Assembly: GCA_016871535.1 (NCBI GenBank)
Contig: VHCZ01000012.1
Location: 1 to 54,506, forward strand
Direction: 5' to 3'
Source of the DNA: Verrucomicrobiota bacterium
GTDB lineage: Bacteria; Verrucomicrobiota; Verrucomicrobiia; Limisphaerales; SIBE01
DNA: 54,506 nucleotides
Part shown: in pieces, positions 8,329 through 16,741 of the stretch
Position numbering within the stretch: the first letter of the stretch is position 1
How the letters are laid out: every line of letters starts with the position of its first letter
The notes under the pieces: model-generated
Told to the model about the DNA's origin: nothing
The model's database searches: none
What the model saw: the letters and a program-made list of their open reading frames with translations, nothing else
Translations under genes and position numbers: made by a program

Positions 8329-10988
8329 GGATGCGTTGAACAGGAGATTGCGGCCATTCCGCCCGAAGTCCGGGTCGCGCTGGGATTCCTCGTTGGCATT
8401 GGCCTGGTGGTCGGCGGCGTGTTGATGCGCCAGAAGCAATACACGATCACGTCGCACACGCTTTGCGCGACCGGCGTCGTCATTCTCTATGCGGTCACGT
8501 TCGCGTGCCGGGCGATCTATCACTTCGCGTTTTTCGGTCCTGCGCCAACGTTTGCCTTGATGGCGCTCCTCACGGCGGCGGCTTTCGTTCTTGCGGTGCG
8601 CCTTGCGGCGCACGTGGTGGCTTTGCTGGGCATGTTGGGCGGCTTCCTGACTCCGATCCTGCTTTCGACCGGACAGGACGCTCCGGTGGCTTTGTTCACT
8701 TACATCGCGCTGCTCGATGCCGGATTACTGGCAGTGGCTTTGCACCGCCGATGGTTCTATCTCGCGCCGCTGGCCGCGGCGGGAACCATCCTGATGCAGA
8801 TCGGCTGGGTGTCGGAGTTTTTCGAGCGGGAACAATATTATCTCGGAAACAAGATTCTCATCCCGCTCGCGGTGCTGCTTGGATTCAACGCGCTGTGGTT
8901 GGGTGCCATGCGCCTGGCCAGAACCGGCCCCCTCTCCCGTCCTGCGGACACCCTCTCCCGCTCCGAGGGGGAGAGAGACAGGGAGAGGGGGTCGTTCAAG
9001 GACTCCACACAGGATGCTGGGAACAAACATCTCGTCAGCGGATCCATGCTGGCCCTGGCGGCGGTCGCTTTCGGCTTCACGTTTTACTTCATCAGCTTCG
9101 AATCGCTGGGGGCGCGGCCGTGGTGGATGTTCAGCTTCGCGTTTCTGGTGGACGCAGCGGTGTTTGCGCTGACGCGGCTGGATCGCCGGCTCGTGGCGGC
9201 GCAGCCGTTGGCAGGCGCGGCGATGTTTCTCCTCCTGGCCGTTTGGCTGGGCACGCGCGTTTCCAATGAACTGCTTCCCGCGGCTTTGACCTTCACGCTG
9301 GTGTTCGCCGCGTTCCATTCTCTGCTGCCGCTGGCTTTGCGGCGGCTCGACGGCGAACCCGGCACGCCGCCGAGGTGGACTCTCTTGTTCGCGCCCGGAG
9401 CGCTGCTCGTCCTGCTGATCCCGATTTTCCAATTGACGGAGCTGATCGTGCTCGTTTGGCCGGTGATCTTGCTGGTGGACGTTTTGGCGGTTGTTCTGGC
9501 AGCCCTGGCGGCGACGGCGGTGCCGGTGGTGGCGGCGCTCCTTCTCACGCTCGCGGCTGCGGCGGGAATCCTTTTCAAGATTCCTGCCGACCTGACGGGC
9601 CTCCCGCTCTTGCTGCTTGTCCTGGGCCTCTGCGCGGTGTTTTTTGCCGCCGCTGGAATCTGGCTCCAGCGCAAGCTGCCCGGGCAAAGCCCAGGAAACG
9701 ACTCGCAGACTTCGCCGGATGACGAGATCGCAGCGTCCCTCCCCGCGTTCGCACTCGTGCTTCCGTTCGCCTTGCTGGTGATGTTGACCGGGCGTGTGCC
9801 GTTGGCGAATCCATCCCCCGTGTTCGGTCTGGCGTTGCTGCTCCTGGGGATGTTGTTCGGTGTGACCCGGCTGTTTCAAGTCGAGTGGCTGCCGGTCATC
9901 GGACTGGGTTGCGTGGCGGCGCTGGAGTACGCGTGGCACATGCGCCTGTTCAGTACCGAGGCGGCTTTGACGCCGCTGCTCTGGTATGTGGCTTTCTTCG
10001 CGGCCTTCGCGGTGTTTCCATTTTGTTTCCTGCGGCAGTTTGGAGAAACCACCGGGCCCTGGGCCGCTGCAGCACTGGCCGGACCGGCGCAATTCTTCCT
10101 GGTGCATCGATTGGTGAAAGCGGCCTGGCCCAATCAGGTCATGGGCTTGCTCGGCGTTATTTTCGCGGTGCCCGCCTTGGTCAGTCTGGCGGCGATTCTG
10201 AAGCGGCTCGCCGCGGATTCACCGGCGCGAAAAGCGCAGCTTGCGTTGTTCGGGGGCGTGGGTTTGTTTTTCATCACGCTGATTTTTCCGCTGCAGTTCG
10301 AGCGGCAATGGCTGACCGTGGCGTGGGGGCTGGAAGGCGCGGCTTTGTGCTGGCTTTTTCACCGAGTTGCGCACGAGGGGTTGCGATTGACCGGCGTCGC
10401 GCTGCTCGTCATCGCTTTTGTCCGGCTGTCGTTGAACCCCGCCGTGCTCGGCTACCATGCCCGGAGTGAAATGCCCGTCTCAACTGGTACCTCTACGCCT
10501 ACGGTCTGGTGATTGTCAGCCTGTTCGCCAGCGCGCGTCTGCTCGCGCCGCCTCGCGACCGCGTTTTGAATGTGCGCGCGCCGGCGTTGCTTTGCACGCT
10601 CGGCGCCGTGCTCGCCTTTCTGCTGGTGAATATCCAGGTCGCAGACTTTTTCACCGCACCCGGCGCAAGGACGCTCACGTTCAAATTCTCCGGCAATTTC
10701 GGGCGCGACATGACGTACAGCATCGCCTGGGCGCTCTTCGCGCTCGTGCTGCTGGTCATCGGGTTGAACCGCGCAATCGCGGCGGCGCGGTATGCGGCGC
10801 TTGCGCTTCTGGGCGTCACGGTCTTGAAGCTGTTTTTACACGACCTCGCGAAGCTGGCGCAGCTCTATCGGATCGGTGCGCTCATTGGCGTTGCCGTGAT
10901 CGCGATTGTGGCATCGTTTCTTTACCAACGCTTCACCGCCAGCCTGGCCCGGACTCATGCAAACAAAACTATTCCGCCGGCGGATTGA
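8329..10988 (+). pseudogene. DUF2339 polytopic membrane protein, 5'-truncated and frameshifted
   Basis: The frame opens after a stop at 8326-8328 and reads IPPEVRVALGFLVGIGLVVG, a mid-protein region of DUF2339 membrane proteins. The N-terminal part (roughly 200 residues in the family) is absent, and the first usable start is the GTG at 8407. The protein continues through many transmembrane helices to NPAVLGYHARSEMPV, then shifts frame at about 10475-10487. The other frame goes on with LNWYLYAYGLVIVSLFAS and the typical C-terminus with FKFSGNFGRDMTYSIAWALF to 10988. A family C repeat (8928-8991) is inserted in frame as a hydrophilic segment. Three independent lesions make inactivity likely. 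DUF2339 function is unknown. Confidence 0.8.
8928..8991. repeat. CTCTCCC-type palindromic repeat (family C) inside the DUF2339 frame
   Basis: CCCCCTCTCCC (8928-8938) and GGGAGAGGGGG (8981-8991) are perfect inverted ends, with an inner pair CTCTCCC / GGGGGAGAG. The element is translated within the surrounding frame as TGPLSRPADTLSRSEGERDR followed by more charged residues, between two hydrophobic helices. Its length keeps the frame open. Confidence 0.75.
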
Positions 10989-10995
10989 ACGGACC

Positions 10996-12459
10996 TTAGC
11001 CGTAACTATGCTTCACAATGGTGCCATTGGGGTTCAGGCAACTCCAACAAAGGGCGGCGGAAAAGAATATGCCAGTGAAGAAAAGCAGAACCAGATTCCA
11101 ATTGCCCGTGGCGGCGACAATGCGTTCGACCACAACCGGACACAGGAACGCGCCCAAGTTGCCCGCCGTATTCATCATGCTGAAGACCAGCGGCACTTGT
11201 TTCCCGCCCATGTCGATGGTGGTGGCATACGCGCACGGCCCGCCACACGCCGCGCACAACGATCCCGCCGTGATGAGAAACACAGCAAAGCCGGCGTCTT
11301 TTGCGAAGTAAGCAAGGAGTGAAAAGAACCCGCAGCCGACCATTGCCGCAATGGCCACCCCTTGCCGGCTCCATCGCCGGCTGCCGGTCTTGACCAGAAT
11401 CCAGTCGATCACAAACCCGCTCACCAGCGCGCCGACCACGGTCGCGAGCAACGGCAGGCTCGTGAGATAACCCGCTTCGAGCGTGCTCACGCCGCGGGTT
11501 TCTTTCAGAAATTTCGGAAACCAGGTTCCGTAAAAGATGTAACCGGCGGCGCGAAAGAATTGCTGCCCGCAAATCAACCACATCGGCACGCTGGTCAGGA
11601 TCGGCTGCCATACCCGCGCGGCTTCGGCCTTCCCTGAAGAGGAATAGGCAGTTGGCGCTTCAGGCAAGGCATGCCTTTCTCTCTCTCTTCCCTGCGAAGG
11701 GAGGAGAGGGCCGGGGAGAGGAGGGCCCTCCTCTTGAGCTTTCCCCTCTCCTCGATCCTCTCCCCGCTCATGCCTCGCGGGGAGAGGAAGAATAGCTTCA
11801 GAATCGGCCCCCCGAATGTTTTCCAGTTCGGCTGCGTTGACGCCGCGGTGTTCGGCAGGCGTATCGCGAAACCAAAGGTAGAACACTGACGCCCAAATCA
11901 AGCCGGGCAAACAAAACACCGCGAACACCCAGCGCCAACTCATCTCTTGCAGCATCCATCCGGTCAACGCGACCGCTACCGCCCCGCCCGCGGACATGCA
12001 GCTCGCCAGCCAGCCGCAAGCCACCGCCCGCCGCGTGCTCGGCATCCACTGTCCGATGGATTGAGTCGAGGCCGGGAAGACCCCCGCTTGCGCCAGGCCC
12101 ATGCCCAACTGCGCCGCGAAGAGCGAGACGAAACCAGTCGCCAGTCCCATGGCCGACGTAGCCAGCGACCACACGGACGCGAACAGCGGCAGGGCGCGGC
12201 GGCTCCCCACCGTTTGCACCGTCCAGCCGCTTGGGATCTGAAACACGGAGTAGGTGGCGAAAAACGCCGACATGATCCAGGCCATCTGCCGGTCGCTCAA
12301 CTGAAGTTCGCGGCCAATCTTCCCGTCGGCCACCGCGACGCCCAGGCAGTTTCGGCTCATGTAGGAAATGGCCGCCGCCGCGCAGAGCGCCGCCAGGACG
12401 ACAAATCGAACGCGCGTGGGCCGCGAAAGTTCAGCGACTGTGCTGTTCATGTGCCCCAT
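10996..12459 (-). CDS. MFS transporter, ACS (anion:cation symporter)-like
   Basis: The 487-residue inner-membrane protein has 12 predicted helices. Family marks include MSRNCLGVAVADGKIGRELQ, the loop between helices 2 and 3 (GWTVQTVGSRRAL) and the WRWVFAVFCLPGLIWASVF segment with RDTPAEH after helix 6. This resembles the hexuronate/glucarate/phthalate-type ACS family, so a sugar acid or other organic anion is the likely substrate. The central cytoplasmic loop carries about 40 extra charged residues (about 225-270) encoded by an inserted family C repeat at 11676-11788. The helices on both sides are intact, so the protein may still work. The ATG at 12459 (or 12450) is preferred over a TTG at 12483. 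The gene converges with the DUF2339 pseudogene 7 bp away. Confidence 0.88.
   Translation of the reverse strand: MGHMNSTVAELSRPTRVRFVVLAALCAAAAISYMSRNCLGVAVADGKIGRELQLSDRQMAWIMSAFFATYSVFQIPSGWTVQTVGSRRALPLFASVWSLATSAMGLATGFVSLFAAQLGMGLAQAGVFPASTQSIGQWMPSTRRAVACGWLASCMSAGGAVAVALTGWMLQEMSWRWVFAVFCLPGLIWASVFYLWFRDTPAEHRGVNAAELENIRGADSEAILPLPARHERGEDRGEGKAQEEGPPLPGPLLPSQGRERERHALPEAPTAYSSSGKAEAARVWQPILTSVPMWLICGQQFFRAAGYIFYGTWFPKFLKETRGVSTLEAGYLTSLPLLATVVGALVSGFVIDWILVKTGSRRWSRQGVAIAAMVGCGFFSLLAYFAKDAGFAVFLITAGSLCAACGGPCAYATTIDMGGKQVPLVFSMMNTAGNLGAFLCPVVVERIVAATGNWNLVLLFFTGIFFSAALCWSCLNPNGTIVKHSYG
11676..11788. repeat. CTCTCCC-type palindromic repeat (family C) inside the MFS gene
   Basis: The segment is built from TTCCCTGCGAAGGGAGGAGA, GGGCCCTCCTC, TTTCCCCTCTCCTCGATCCT and CGCGGGGAGAGG, i.e. 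several nested CTCTCC/GGAGAG pairs. It is translated in frame in the loop between helices 6 and 7 of the transporter, where homologues have only a short linker. Confidence 0.7.
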
Positions 12460-12520
12460 AGGAAAGCAGGCTCTTCTAACCAAACCTCAATCCCAAGGAA
12501 CCAAGATAAGTGTTCTGCCT

Positions 12521-12610
12521 CGCGCCAGCGTCTTGGACTGCGGCAGTCGTCTGCCGTGTTTGGGCATGCTCTGCGCATCGAAAGTGCCGAAGACAACACG
12601 CAATTCTCCG
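12521..12610. repeat. CGCCAGCGTCTTGG repeat (family B), copy 1
   Basis: The text CGCGCCAGCGTCTTGGACTG and the following CGGCAGTCGTCTGCCG are shared almost word for word with 47405-47440. Each copy contains the small hairpin GGCAG-nnnn-CTGCC. The right half of this copy has diverged. It lies in the 577-bp intergenic region 12484-13060, which also holds a family A element and a TTAAC-rich stretch and no gene. Confidence 0.7.
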
Positions 12611-12773
12611 TCGAGAATCCCAACGGGATTCTGCCTCAAAGCCCAGGGCTGCGAGGAACGAAAGGTTCATATTCGGAAGCGCGCCCTGTGATGACAGCAG
12701 ATTTCCTCGCTTCGCGCGACCGATTTCGGCAAGGTGCAGCGCGCACGGTGCATCCACAAGTTGGCCGTGAGGC

Positions 12774-12906
12774 GTAGCGCGGATTTTCAATCCGCCGTAT
12801 CGCGACTTGTAGTCGGCTGCGCGACAAACTCACCCGACCGCACCGGATTGGCGGGCGTGCCGCAGATTCCAAATCTGCGATACGGCAGAGTGCAACTCTG
12901 CGCTAC
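12774..12906. repeat. GTAGCGC four-hairpin palindromic repeat (family A), copy 2
   Basis: The 133-bp element is bounded by GTAGCGC (12774-12780) and GCGCTAC (12900-12906). Hairpins: GCGGATT-ttc-AATCCGC, an imperfect GCGACT-tgt-AGTCGGC, GCAGATT-cca-AATCTGC and GCAGAGT-tgc-like ACTCTGC at the end. Stem bases differ from copy 1 but pairing is kept, for example GCAGATT/AATCTGC becomes GCGGATT/AATCCGC. Confidence 0.9.
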
Positions 12907-12974
12907 GTGGACGGCGACAACCAGTGGATGCACTGAACGCGCACGACTCAATTCGATCCAGGACTTGTCGTACA

Positions 12975-13053
12975 GCCGTTGAACCGATTTAACCGCTTTA
13001 ACCATTTAACTCATTTAACTGATTTGACGTTTGTAACGTTGTAACGCTGCAAC
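12975..13053. repeat. TTTAAC-rich degenerate short repeats
   Basis: The stretch is a run of imperfect words of the form ATTTAACCGC, TTTAACC, ATTTAACTC, GTTGTAACGC and GCTGCAACG. The same style appears at 34876-34982 and 15783-15806. It sits directly upstream of the DapA-like gene and leaves only a few bases before its ATG, with no visible ribosome-binding site. Confidence 0.7.
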
Positions 13054-13060
13054 GACCTCA

Positions 13061-13999
13061 ATGAACGAACCAACGCTCCTCCCAAAGAACACCCACCTGA
13101 GCGGTGTCTTGTCCGTCTTTCAAACGCCCTATCACGAAGACGAGTCCATCGACTTCGCGACGCTCGAACGCGAAATCGATTGGCTCTTTGAAAAGGGCGT
13201 CGATGGCGTGGTCATGGCGATGGTGTCTGAAACGTTGCGCCTCACGGACGCCGAACGCAGGCAGGTCGCGGAATTTGTGTGCCAGAAAGTTGGCGGGCGT
13301 GGAACTGTGGTCATCAGCGTGGGCGCAGAGAGCAGCTTCGCGGCGACCGAACACGCGCGACACGCTACCGCCGTTGGAGCCACCGCGCTCATGGCGATCC
13401 CGCCCGTCTCGGTCGGTGTCAGCGAAGACGCCTTGCGCCGTTATTACGACCGCATCCTTGCCGCGGCTCCTTTGCCCCTGGTCGTGCAGGACGCGAGCGG
13501 TTACGTGGGCCGGCCCATGTCGATTCAACTGCAAGCGAAATTGCTGGACGACTTTCCCGAACGCGTCCTGTTCAAACCGGAGGCCACGCCCATTGGGCCT
13601 CGACTCTCGGCGTTGCGGGACACAACCAATGGGCGGGCGCGAATCTTCGAGGGCTCAGGCGGGATTGGGCTGGTGGACAGTTTCCGGCGCGGCGTCGTGG
13701 GCACCATGCCGGGCGCAGAAATCATTGCGGCGATCGTTGCCCTCTGGCGCGCGCTCAAAGCCGGGGATGAAAAGAGAGCCTACGAACTTTCCTTGCCGAT
13801 TTCGTCACTGGTGGCGGTCCAAACCAGCCTGGACGCTTTCCTGGCCGTTGAAAAATACTTGCTCGTGAAGCAAGGCGTGTTCAAAAACGCAGTCATTCGC
13901 GGGCCGACGGGTTACACTCTGGACGAGGAAACCCGGCGAGAAGTGGATCGGTTGTTCGATTTGTTAGAGGAGGCGCTTGAAGCCGGGTGGAATTCTTAG
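13061..13999 (+). CDS. DapA-family (dihydrodipicolinate synthase/N-acetylneuraminate lyase-like) aldolase
   Basis: The 312-residue cytoplasmic TIM barrel matches the DHDPS/NAL superfamily in length and layout: GVLSVFQTPY at the N-terminus, LFEKGVDGVVMAMVSETLRL (substrate loop), VISVGAESSFAATEHARHA, and the Schiff-base lysine in LFKPEATP (K172). The catalytic tyrosine that true DapA has in its YNVP motif is not evident, since the matching strand reads LPLVVQDASG. The substrate-loop TTGE is also replaced by VSET. It is therefore unlikely to make dihydrodipicolinate, and a pyruvate- or keto-acid-dependent aldolase or dehydratase in sugar or amino-acid catabolism is more plausible. The gene stands alone, 388 bp from the convergent xylA. 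Confidence 0.85.
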   Translation: MNEPTLLPKNTHLSGVLSVFQTPYHEDESIDFATLEREIDWLFEKGVDGVVMAMVSETLRLTDAERRQVAEFVCQKVGGRGTVVISVGAESSFAATEHARHATAVGATALMAIPPVSVGVSEDALRRYYDRILAAAPLPLVVQDASGYVGRPMSIQLQAKLLDDFPERVLFKPEATPIGPRLSALRDTTNGRARIFEGSGGIGLVDSFRRGVVGTMPGAEIIAAIVALWRALKAGDEKRAYELSLPISSLVAVQTSLDAFLAVEKYLLVKQGVFKNAVIRGPTGYTLDEETRREVDRLFDLLEEALEAGWNS

Positions 14000-14182
14000 A
14001 GCGTGCTTTGAAGCTCGTAGCCGCCGACGTGAGGAGATCACTTCTTCCCGTTTCTCCAAGCCTCGTTACCCCGGCTGCTACGAAGCGGCGAAATTTTCAA
14101 ACCTGCTCTTCGTGGAAGCTTCACTGAAGGCGCGAGGACGCTTGCCGCACCTGCACTCCAACCGGAACGATTCCGTTGGAAC

Positions 14183-14334
14183 TGGGGGAGCAGACGCGCC
14201 CTCGCGTGTGCCGACTGGCACCTCGCCAGTCGGAGCGTCGTTGAATCAATGGCACGGAATGGGACGGTTCAGTGCGATGGAATGAAGTCGGCGAGGGCCC
14301 CGACTCCAGCACGCGGGGGCGCGTGCGCTCCCCA
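14183..14334. repeat. 152-bp element with about 25-bp imperfect terminal inverted repeats (family E)
   Basis: The left end 14183-14208 (GGGGGAGCAGACGCGCCC...) and the right end 14310-14334 (CACGCGGGGGCGCGTGCGCT...) are inverted copies with about three mismatches. An internal hairpin, CCGACTGGC-acctc-GCCAGTCGG, lies at 14211-14233. The right-hand 45 bp recur almost exactly at 16676-16724. The rest of the 14000-14387 gap shows no gene. Confidence 0.75.
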
Positions 14335-14387
14335 TCCGATCCGGCTGAGGGAATCACCCTTTGCCCGCGTATCCTGGCGCCGGCCCG

Positions 14388-15710
14388 CTAAACGAACTCG
14401 TTAATCAGATTCTCCAGGAACTCCTGGCGTCCGCTCGCGTTCGTCGTCACTTCTCCCATCTTGAGCGCGTACGCTTCCAGTTCCTTGAACCCGACTTTGC
14501 CTTTCTCGATCTTCTCGCCAATGCCGGAATCCCAGGAACTGTAGCGCTGCCGGACGAATTCCGCGAGACGCCCGTCCTTGCGGATGGCCGCCGCGATCTT
14601 CAGGCCGCGCGCGAAGGTGTCCATGCCCGCGATGTGGGCGTAGAAAAGATCGATCGGCTCGAAGCTCTCTCGCCGCACCTTCGCGTCGAAATTCGTGCCG
14701 CCCGTGGTGAAGCCGCCCATCTTCAGGATGGTCAGCATCACTTGCGTCGTCAGGTACAGGTCCGTCGGGAATTGGTCCGTGTCCCAGCCGAGCAAAATGT
14801 CGCCGGTGTTGGCATCGATCGAGCCGAGGGCCTTGGCTGCGGCCGCGACTTCCAATTCGTGCTGCATCGTGTGGCCGGCGAGGGTGGCGTGGTTGGTTTC
14901 AATGTTGAGTTTGAAATCCTTCAGCAGATCGCATTCACGAAGGAAATTCAGACACGCCGCAGCATCGGAGTCGTATTGATGCTTGGTCGGTTCCTTGGGC
15001 TTGGGTTCGATGTAAAACTGGCCTTTGAATCCGATCTTCTTCTTGTAATCGGCGGCCATGTGCAGGAACGCGCCGAGGTGATCCATCTCGCGTTTGAGGT
15101 CCGTGTTCAGCAAGGTGGTGTAACCTTCGCGTCCGCCCCAGAAAACGTAGCCCGCGCCGCCCAGTTGATGCGTCACTTCCATCGCCTTCTTCACTTGGGC
15201 GGCGGCGTAAGCGAACACGTCGGCGTTGCAGCTCGTGGCTGCGCCGTGCATGAAGCGTGGATGCACGAACAATTGCGCGGTGCCCCAGAGCAGCCTGACG
15301 CCGGTGCGTTGCTGTTCCTCCTTCAGCACCTTCGCCACGGCGTCGAGGTTCCGGTTCGATTCCTTCAGCGTCCTGCCATGCGGCGCAACGTCCCGGTCGT
15401 GGAACGCGTAGAACGGCGCGCCCAGTTTCTCGCAAAACTCGAAAAAGCAGCGGGCGCGGTGTTTGGCGGCTTCGACGCTGCCTTCGCCGAGTTCCCAGGG
15501 CCGCACCGCCGAACCCCAGCCGAACATGTCGGCGCCCGCGCCGCGCATCGTGTGCCAATAGACGACGGAAAACCGGAGATGATCTTTCATCGGTTTGCCT
15601 TCGACCAGCTCGTGCGGGTTGTAATGCTTGAAGGCGAGCGGATTCTTGGACCGAGGGCCTTCGTATTGAATCTTGGAAATTTTTGGAAACGCGGATGGCA
15701 TAGACTTCAT
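14388..15710 (-). CDS. xylA: Xylose isomerase
   Basis: XylA converts D-xylose to D-xylulose in the cytoplasm with two divalent metal ions. The 440-residue length fits class II enzymes. Catalytic His104 and Asp107 lie in [13 protein letters not shown], the family signature is [10 protein letters not shown] (about 187-196), and metal ligands lie in [29 protein letters not shown] and [12 protein letters not shown]. All expected active-site residues are present. No xylulokinase, regulator or transporter is adjacent, although an ACS-type MFS gene and a ribulokinase are within 12 kb. No clear Shine-Dalgarno precedes the ATG at 15710, and the in-frame ATG at 15701 is an alternative. Confidence 0.96.
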   Translation of the reverse strand: MKSMPSAFPKISKIQYEGPRSKNPLAFKHYNPHELVEGKPMKDHLRFSVVYWHTMRGAGADMFGWGSAVRPWELGEGSVEAAKHRARCFFEFCEKLGAPFYAFHDRDVAPHGRTLKESNRNLDAVAKVLKEEQQRTGVRLLWGTAQLFVHPRFMHGAATSCNADVFAYAAAQVKKAMEVTHQLGGAGYVFWGGREGYTTLLNTDLKREMDHLGAFLHMAADYKKKIGFKGQFYIEPKPKEPTKHQYDSDAAACLNFLRECDLLKDFKLNIETNHATLAGHTMQHELEVAAAAKALGSIDANTGDILLGWDTDQFPTDLYLTTQVMLTILKMGGFTTGGTNFDAKVRRESFEPIDLFYAHIAGMDTFARGLKIAAAIRKDGRLAEFVRQRYSSWDSGIGEKIEKGKVGFKELEAYALKMGEVTTNASGRQEFLENLINEFV

Positions 15711-15799
15711 TTCAGGTTTCTTCGTTTCGGGCGGCGACTCTATCGCTCGACACGCGGCTTGGCAAGGAACCGCAACCCATCGTTAAATCGTTAAAGGGG

Positions 15800-16027
15800 T
15801 TAAATCGTTGCATCGCTCAGATGGACAGTTTTGCGGGTCTTCGCTGAGTCGTAGGCCGCATAGACCAAACGGAGCGTTTTCAGATTATCTTCGCCGGTCG
15901 TTTCGGCTGAGTTCTCACCGCGCAGAGCCGCAAGCTGAAACTGCGACCAGAAGCCCGCGCCGAAAATCGCGAAGCACAGTTCGCGGTTTGTCTCGACTGC
16001 CGGCTGACGCGTTCGGTTCATCTCCAA
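15800..16027 (-). pseudogene. Gfo/Idh/MocA oxidoreductase remnant with the middle deleted
   Basis: The 75-codon frame begins with ETNRELCFAIFGAGFWSQFQ, the Rossmann first strand and G-x-G-x2-x motif of Gfo/Idh/MocA NAD(P)-dependent oxidoreductases. It then jumps at about 15915-15922 into SAETTGEDNLKTLRLVYAAY, the typical last helix of the same family. Roughly 250 residues that should lie between them are missing, and the frame is kept across the scar. It lies 89 bp upstream of xylA on the same strand, so an intact ancestor may have been co-transcribed with sugar genes. Confidence 0.75.
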
Positions 16028-16052
16028 GTCAACTGGTTTTCGTCCGCCCTCT

Positions 16053-16190
16053 TCCCCTCACCCTCACCCTCTCCCTCAGGGAGAGGGAACGTCGTTTGCC
16101 GCGCTGGAGCAGGTCTTGGCGCGCGGATTGGCCGACGGACAACGACGGGTTCCCCCTCTCCCCAAGGGAGAGGGCCGGGGTGTGAGGGGG
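16053..16190. repeat. CTCTCCC-type palindromic repeat (family C), copy with both ends
   Basis: The left end CCCCTCACCCTCACCCTCTC (16054 on) with CTCCCTCAGGGAGAGGG, and the right end with CCCCCTCTCCCCAAGGGAGA and GGTGTGAGGGGG, form long imperfect inverted repeats around a GC-rich core. This is the most complete family C copy in the window. Confidence 0.8.
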
Positions 16191-16248
16191 AACAGCGGTC
16201 GTCCACCAAACCCTCGGCCTCTCAGAGTGGCGATGAACCGCAGATCCT

Positions 16249-16602
16249 TCATACCGGTGGAGCGAAGAGGGCTCGTTCAAAATCCACCACACAATGCCGC
16301 TTGCCGTTCTGGACCACGCGATGGCCTTCCGCTTGCAGCCGCTCGCGCAGCGCCGGAATTCCGCCCGGATACTTGGCGTTCAGTTCCCCGCCGGACTTGA
16401 GCGTCCGCCAGTAGGGCGTGACGCGTTTCCGTCCTTCGGCCGCGGCTTCCTCGGCGGCGTGCGCGGCAATCCAGGCGAAGATGCCGGTGGTAATCGGGCA
16501 GGCGATGTCCACGCGATGTTTCTTGGCCAGAACGCCGCGAATTTCATTGATCGTGATCAATCGGCCTTTGGGAATCCGCCGCATGATTTCATCAACCTCC
16601 AC
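16249..16602 (-). CDS. MGMT-family (alkyltransferase-like) protein, possibly N-terminally short
   Basis: The 117-residue protein resembles the DNA-binding domain of O6-alkylguanine-DNA alkyltransferases as found in alkyltransferase-like proteins (EVDEIMRRIPKGRLITINEI, ITTGIFAWIAAHAAEE, TPYWRTLKSGGELNAKYPGG, RLQAEGHRVVQ). The PCHR active-site motif with the acceptor cysteine is not visible. The nearest match is IACPITTGI, so it is more likely a DNA-lesion or other binding protein than a methyl acceptor. Homologues that I recall carry some 30 residues before EVDEIM. Here a TAA directly precedes the GTG start, so the 5' end may be lost. Confidence 0.75.
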   Translation of the reverse strand: MEVDEIMRRIPKGRLITINEIRGVLAKKHRVDIACPITTGIFAWIAAHAAEEAAAEGRKRVTPYWRTLKSGGELNAKYPGGIPALRERLQAEGHRVVQNGKRHCVVDFERALFAPPV

Positions 16603-16675
16603 TTAGGCAACACGGATTTGTCCATCGGTTGTCGCGACCGTTCTCCGGGAGGCGCCTTTGTGCGGAAGGATGTGG

Positions 16676-16724
16676 TTGGCGAGGGCGCCGACCACGGCAC
16701 GCGGGGGCGCGTGCGCTCCCCATT
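16676..16724. repeat. Solo right end of family E repeat
   Basis: GGCGAGGGCGCCGACCACGG and the following CACGCGGGGGCGCGTGCGCT match 14290-14334 with only a few differences. The left end seen at 14183 is not present here, so this is a partial copy. It lies between the MGMT-like gene and the secreted protein gene at 16742-17875. Confidence 0.75.
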
Positions 16725-16741
16725 TGAACTGTAGCGCGAAC

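Noticed and set aside
6152-8425. Long rightward frame of 757 codons opposite the SGNH/TPR gene
   Set aside because: It mirrors the codons of the SGNH/TPR protein and has no recognisable domain or start signal.
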